The translations under genes were made by a program, and so were the position numbers. From Alphaproteobacteria bacterium (GTDB taxonomy: Bacteria > Pseudomonadota > Alphaproteobacteria > Rs-D84), in assembly GCA_016285415.1 (NCBI GenBank), contig JAEEQU010000024.1:1-13148 (forward strand): 13,148 nucleotides of DNA, read 5' to 3'. The notes under the pieces are model-generated. The model was not told where the DNA came from, did not search any database, and saw only the letters and a program-made list of their open reading frames with translations. Below, piece after piece: positions 11,365 through 13,148 of this stretch (its first letter is position 1; each line of letters starts with the position of its first letter).

Positions 11365-13148
11365 TTAGTGAACGTTATATCCGCCCAATCTATTCGCAAA
11401 CAGATTTTCAACAAGGTGACTGTTTTGCGATTGTATCTTGGATGCACGACGCGGGCCAAAGCGTGTTAATGACGGATTTTGCAAAGTATCCCAATACGCC
11501 ATAAGGTGTTTATAAATATCAAAGTTTTGACCATCAACATCCTTCTTGCTTAATTTTTCTGCTCTCTTTCTGCGTTCTTCTATTCTTTCTTCGGCAATTT
11601 CAATTTCTTTGGTTGCCTTGCGATAATCGTCAATGTGTTGCTGTCTTTCAGCATTTGCATTTACTCTATCGTTATAATCATCTTGATATCCTTGATATGT
11701 ACGATCATTTTCAACGCCATCAATTGCGTCTACTATTTCCGCTTCGGATGCGGTTGTTGGATCAAAAGCCGCAGCACCACCAACAGCGGTTAAATCAATT
11801 GGGCCAATCTCTTCCAACTGCTGTTTCAATTTTACCTGTTCATCAGTCATTGCGCCACCCATTGCGGCACTAATTCTATTTAGTTCGCGACGCAAATCTA
11901 ATGCTGTTCTCAACCGTTCTGTCATATATTCATACGGGCGCAATCTTGCACGGGCGTCTTCCTCGTCACCGCGGCCTACTCTATTCAAATCGCGCTGTTG
12001 ATCTTCTATAAATTGATCCGCATCCGCTGGTGCTGGGCCACCACCAACAAGTGCATTTAAAGCATTTGTACGTTTATCTGTGTTTTCATCCAATGATTTC
12101 TTATATTCAGAACGCAGATCCATTGCACCCGCAACCGGTGCACTGGCAGTATCGGCACCGTGGGCACCACGCGCCGCCAAACGTTCGGCCCCGGTTTTTG
12201 CCAGGTAATCTTCGTGTGCCTGGCGCATTTTTTGATTTTTTAACCGCCCATTAAATCTTATCCCATGACGGCGGAATCTGTTCACCAAAAATGCACCGCC
12301 ACGTCCAATACCCAAACACGCGGCACGCACCGATTTATCTATGGCGGCGGTTACAAATTTGACGCCTTCGTATTTATTCCATGATAAATCTTTATTGGAA
12401 AATATGCTAAATAATTCTTTATCTTCTTTGATTGCATCCATAATTTTGCTGGTGGTATTACCATACTTTATTGTTGCCAATACCTCCATCGCGATTTCCG
12501 CCTTTTTGACGGTTTCTGGTTTGCCATCTTCGGCCGCACGCATAATCAGTTCCGCAACCAAATCGTTCATCTTGCGCCCGCTTTTTAGCGCCTTTTCCAT
12601 AACACTGGCCATGGATGGATTATTATTAATATCGCCCAATACCTTGGCCATCCATTCAAATGCTTCGGCGGCATCCGGGTTGGATCCCTGTAATTTTTTT
12701 GTAATATTTCCCGCGTTTTCCACCAATTTACTTAATGGGTCAGTGGTTTTAATCTTGGCCTTGTCAATTTGTTTTAATATATCTTTGACTTCGCCGGCGT
12801 GTTGATAGATTCGCGCACCGCGGAATTCTTCATATTTTTTGAAATAATCCGAATATGTGTCACCCGCCCATTTTTGGATCTTTTCAAACATATTCATTTC
12901 TGAATCCATCTTTGGCGGGACGTAATTTTTGGAATTACTATCGTTGTAATCTATATCTTTCTTGGCCTTTTCAACAGATTCCGAAACAACCTTGTTCGAT
13001 GATTCGCACGATTTATATGCCTCTAATATTTTGGCCGCATCTTTATCTTTTTCGTCCCCGTACATTTCACCAAAGAAATCGGTATAATTGGCCTTGAATG
13101 CATTCAGTTTCGCTGTTGATACCTCAGGAACACTCCAACCATAATAAG
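11365..13148 (-). CDS. Large helical protein of unknown function (5' partial)
   Basis: The frame stays open through the window edge, so the N-terminus is missing. The first in-window ATG, at 13065, is probably internal, because 27 more codons upstream (from YYGWSVPEVS) read as ordinary protein. The 593 visible residues are highly charged, mostly helical and free of membrane helices. By visible numbering, a Lys/Glu-rich helical half (about 30-255) leads to a basic stretch (NRFRRHGIRFNGRLKNQKMRQ region, about 289-309). An Ala/Gly/Pro-rich linker follows (about 320-375), then further helices. A likely coiled coil (about 497-535, rich in EERIEERRKRAEK) precedes a C-terminal segment ending GGYNVH. 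I recognise no family. The shape suggests a scaffold, an effector-like or a structural protein, but this is only an impression. A strong terminator follows directly. Confidence 0.85.
   Translation of the reverse strand, partial: YYGWSVPEVSTAKLNAFKANYTDFFGEMYGDEKDKDAAKILEAYKSCESSNKVVSESVEKAKKDIDYNDSNSKNYVPPKMDSEMNMFEKIQKWAGDTYSDYFKKYEEFRGARIYQHAGEVKDILKQIDKAKIKTTDPLSKLVENAGNITKKLQGSNPDAAEAFEWMAKVLGDINNNPSMASVMEKALKSGRKMNDLVAELIMRAAEDGKPETVKKAEIAMEVLATIKYGNTTSKIMDAIKEDKELFSIFSNKDLSWNKYEGVKFVTAAIDKSVRAACLGIGRGGAFLVNRFRRHGIRFNGRLKNQKMRQAHEDYLAKTGAERLAARGAHGADTASAPVAGAMDLRSEYKKSLDENTDKRTNALNALVGGGPAPADADQFIEDQQRDLNRVGRGDEEDARARLRPYEYMTERLRTALDLRRELNRISAAMGGAMTDEQVKLKQQLEEIGPIDLTAVGGAAAFDPTTASEAEIVDAIDGVENDRTYQGYQDDYNDRVNANAERQQHIDDYRKATKEIEIAEERIEERRKRAEKLSKKDVDGQNFDIYKHLMAYWDTLQNPSLTRFGPRRASKIQSQNSHLVENLFANRLGGYNVH

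Noticed and set aside
13063..13065. ATG at 13065 as start of the large unknown protein
   Set aside because: The same frame stays open for 27 further codons to the window edge with protein-like composition, and no ribosome site or promoter is evident here.
1..13148. CRISPR arrays, insertion sequences, attachment sites, replication origin boxes
   Set aside because: No evenly spaced direct repeats, transposase or integrase genes, or clustered DnaA-like boxes were seen when reading both strands.

Overview
The window looks like chromosomal DNA from an AT-leaning, probably host-associated or streamlined alphaproteobacterium. The HU, FabI, LigA and bS21 sequences all have an alphaproteobacterial flavour, and sigma70-type promoters (TTGACT-17-TAGAAT and similar) and compact intergenic gaps are plain to see. 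An uncultivated gut lineage or a Holosporales/Rickettsiales relative would fit, but this placement is inference from motifs only. There is no sign of phage, insertion sequence, CRISPR array or integration scar. No gene-free stretch exceeds about 200 bases.

Layout. (1) 24-420: a strong promoter, tRNA-Ala(UGC) and rpsU (bS21), closed by one terminator, so apparently a mixed tRNA-mRNA unit. (2) 441-835: an orphan hairpin, then a small DUF378 membrane protein with its own promoter and terminator. (3) 838-4615, minus strand: ligA followed by a class A penicillin-binding protein overlapping it by 14 nt. (4) 4713-5057, plus: a zinc-ribbon/TM2 membrane protein, divergent from ligA and convergent with fabI across a shared terminator. 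(5) 5088-8883, minus: a GT2-like glycosyltransferase, alaS and fabI. (6) 8964-9449, plus: a three-helix membrane protein of unknown function. (7) 9474-9948, plus: an HU gene behind a long structured leader. (8) 10022-11326, minus: ackA. (9) 11365 to the window end, minus: a large helical protein of unknown function, cut by the edge.

Most genes are housekeeping: translation (tRNA-Ala, bS21, AlaRS), DNA (LigA, HU), cell wall (PBP), fatty acids (FabI) and acetate metabolism (AckA). The most notable signal joins two separate loci. The alanyl-tRNA synthetase stops right after its editing domain and lacks the whole C-terminal C-Ala domain. The tRNA-Ala in the same window carries a compensated A19:U56 pair in place of the near-universal G19:C56 elbow pair, which is the part of tRNA-Ala that C-Ala contacts. 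The acceptor identity pair G3:U70 is kept. This suggests a coevolved, reduced alanylation system.

A second theme is promoter layout. ligA and the glycosyltransferase gene both have a -10 box exactly 6 nt before their ATG, predicting leaderless mRNAs. Each faces a divergent Shine-Dalgarno-bearing membrane-protein gene with abutting or shared -35 boxes.
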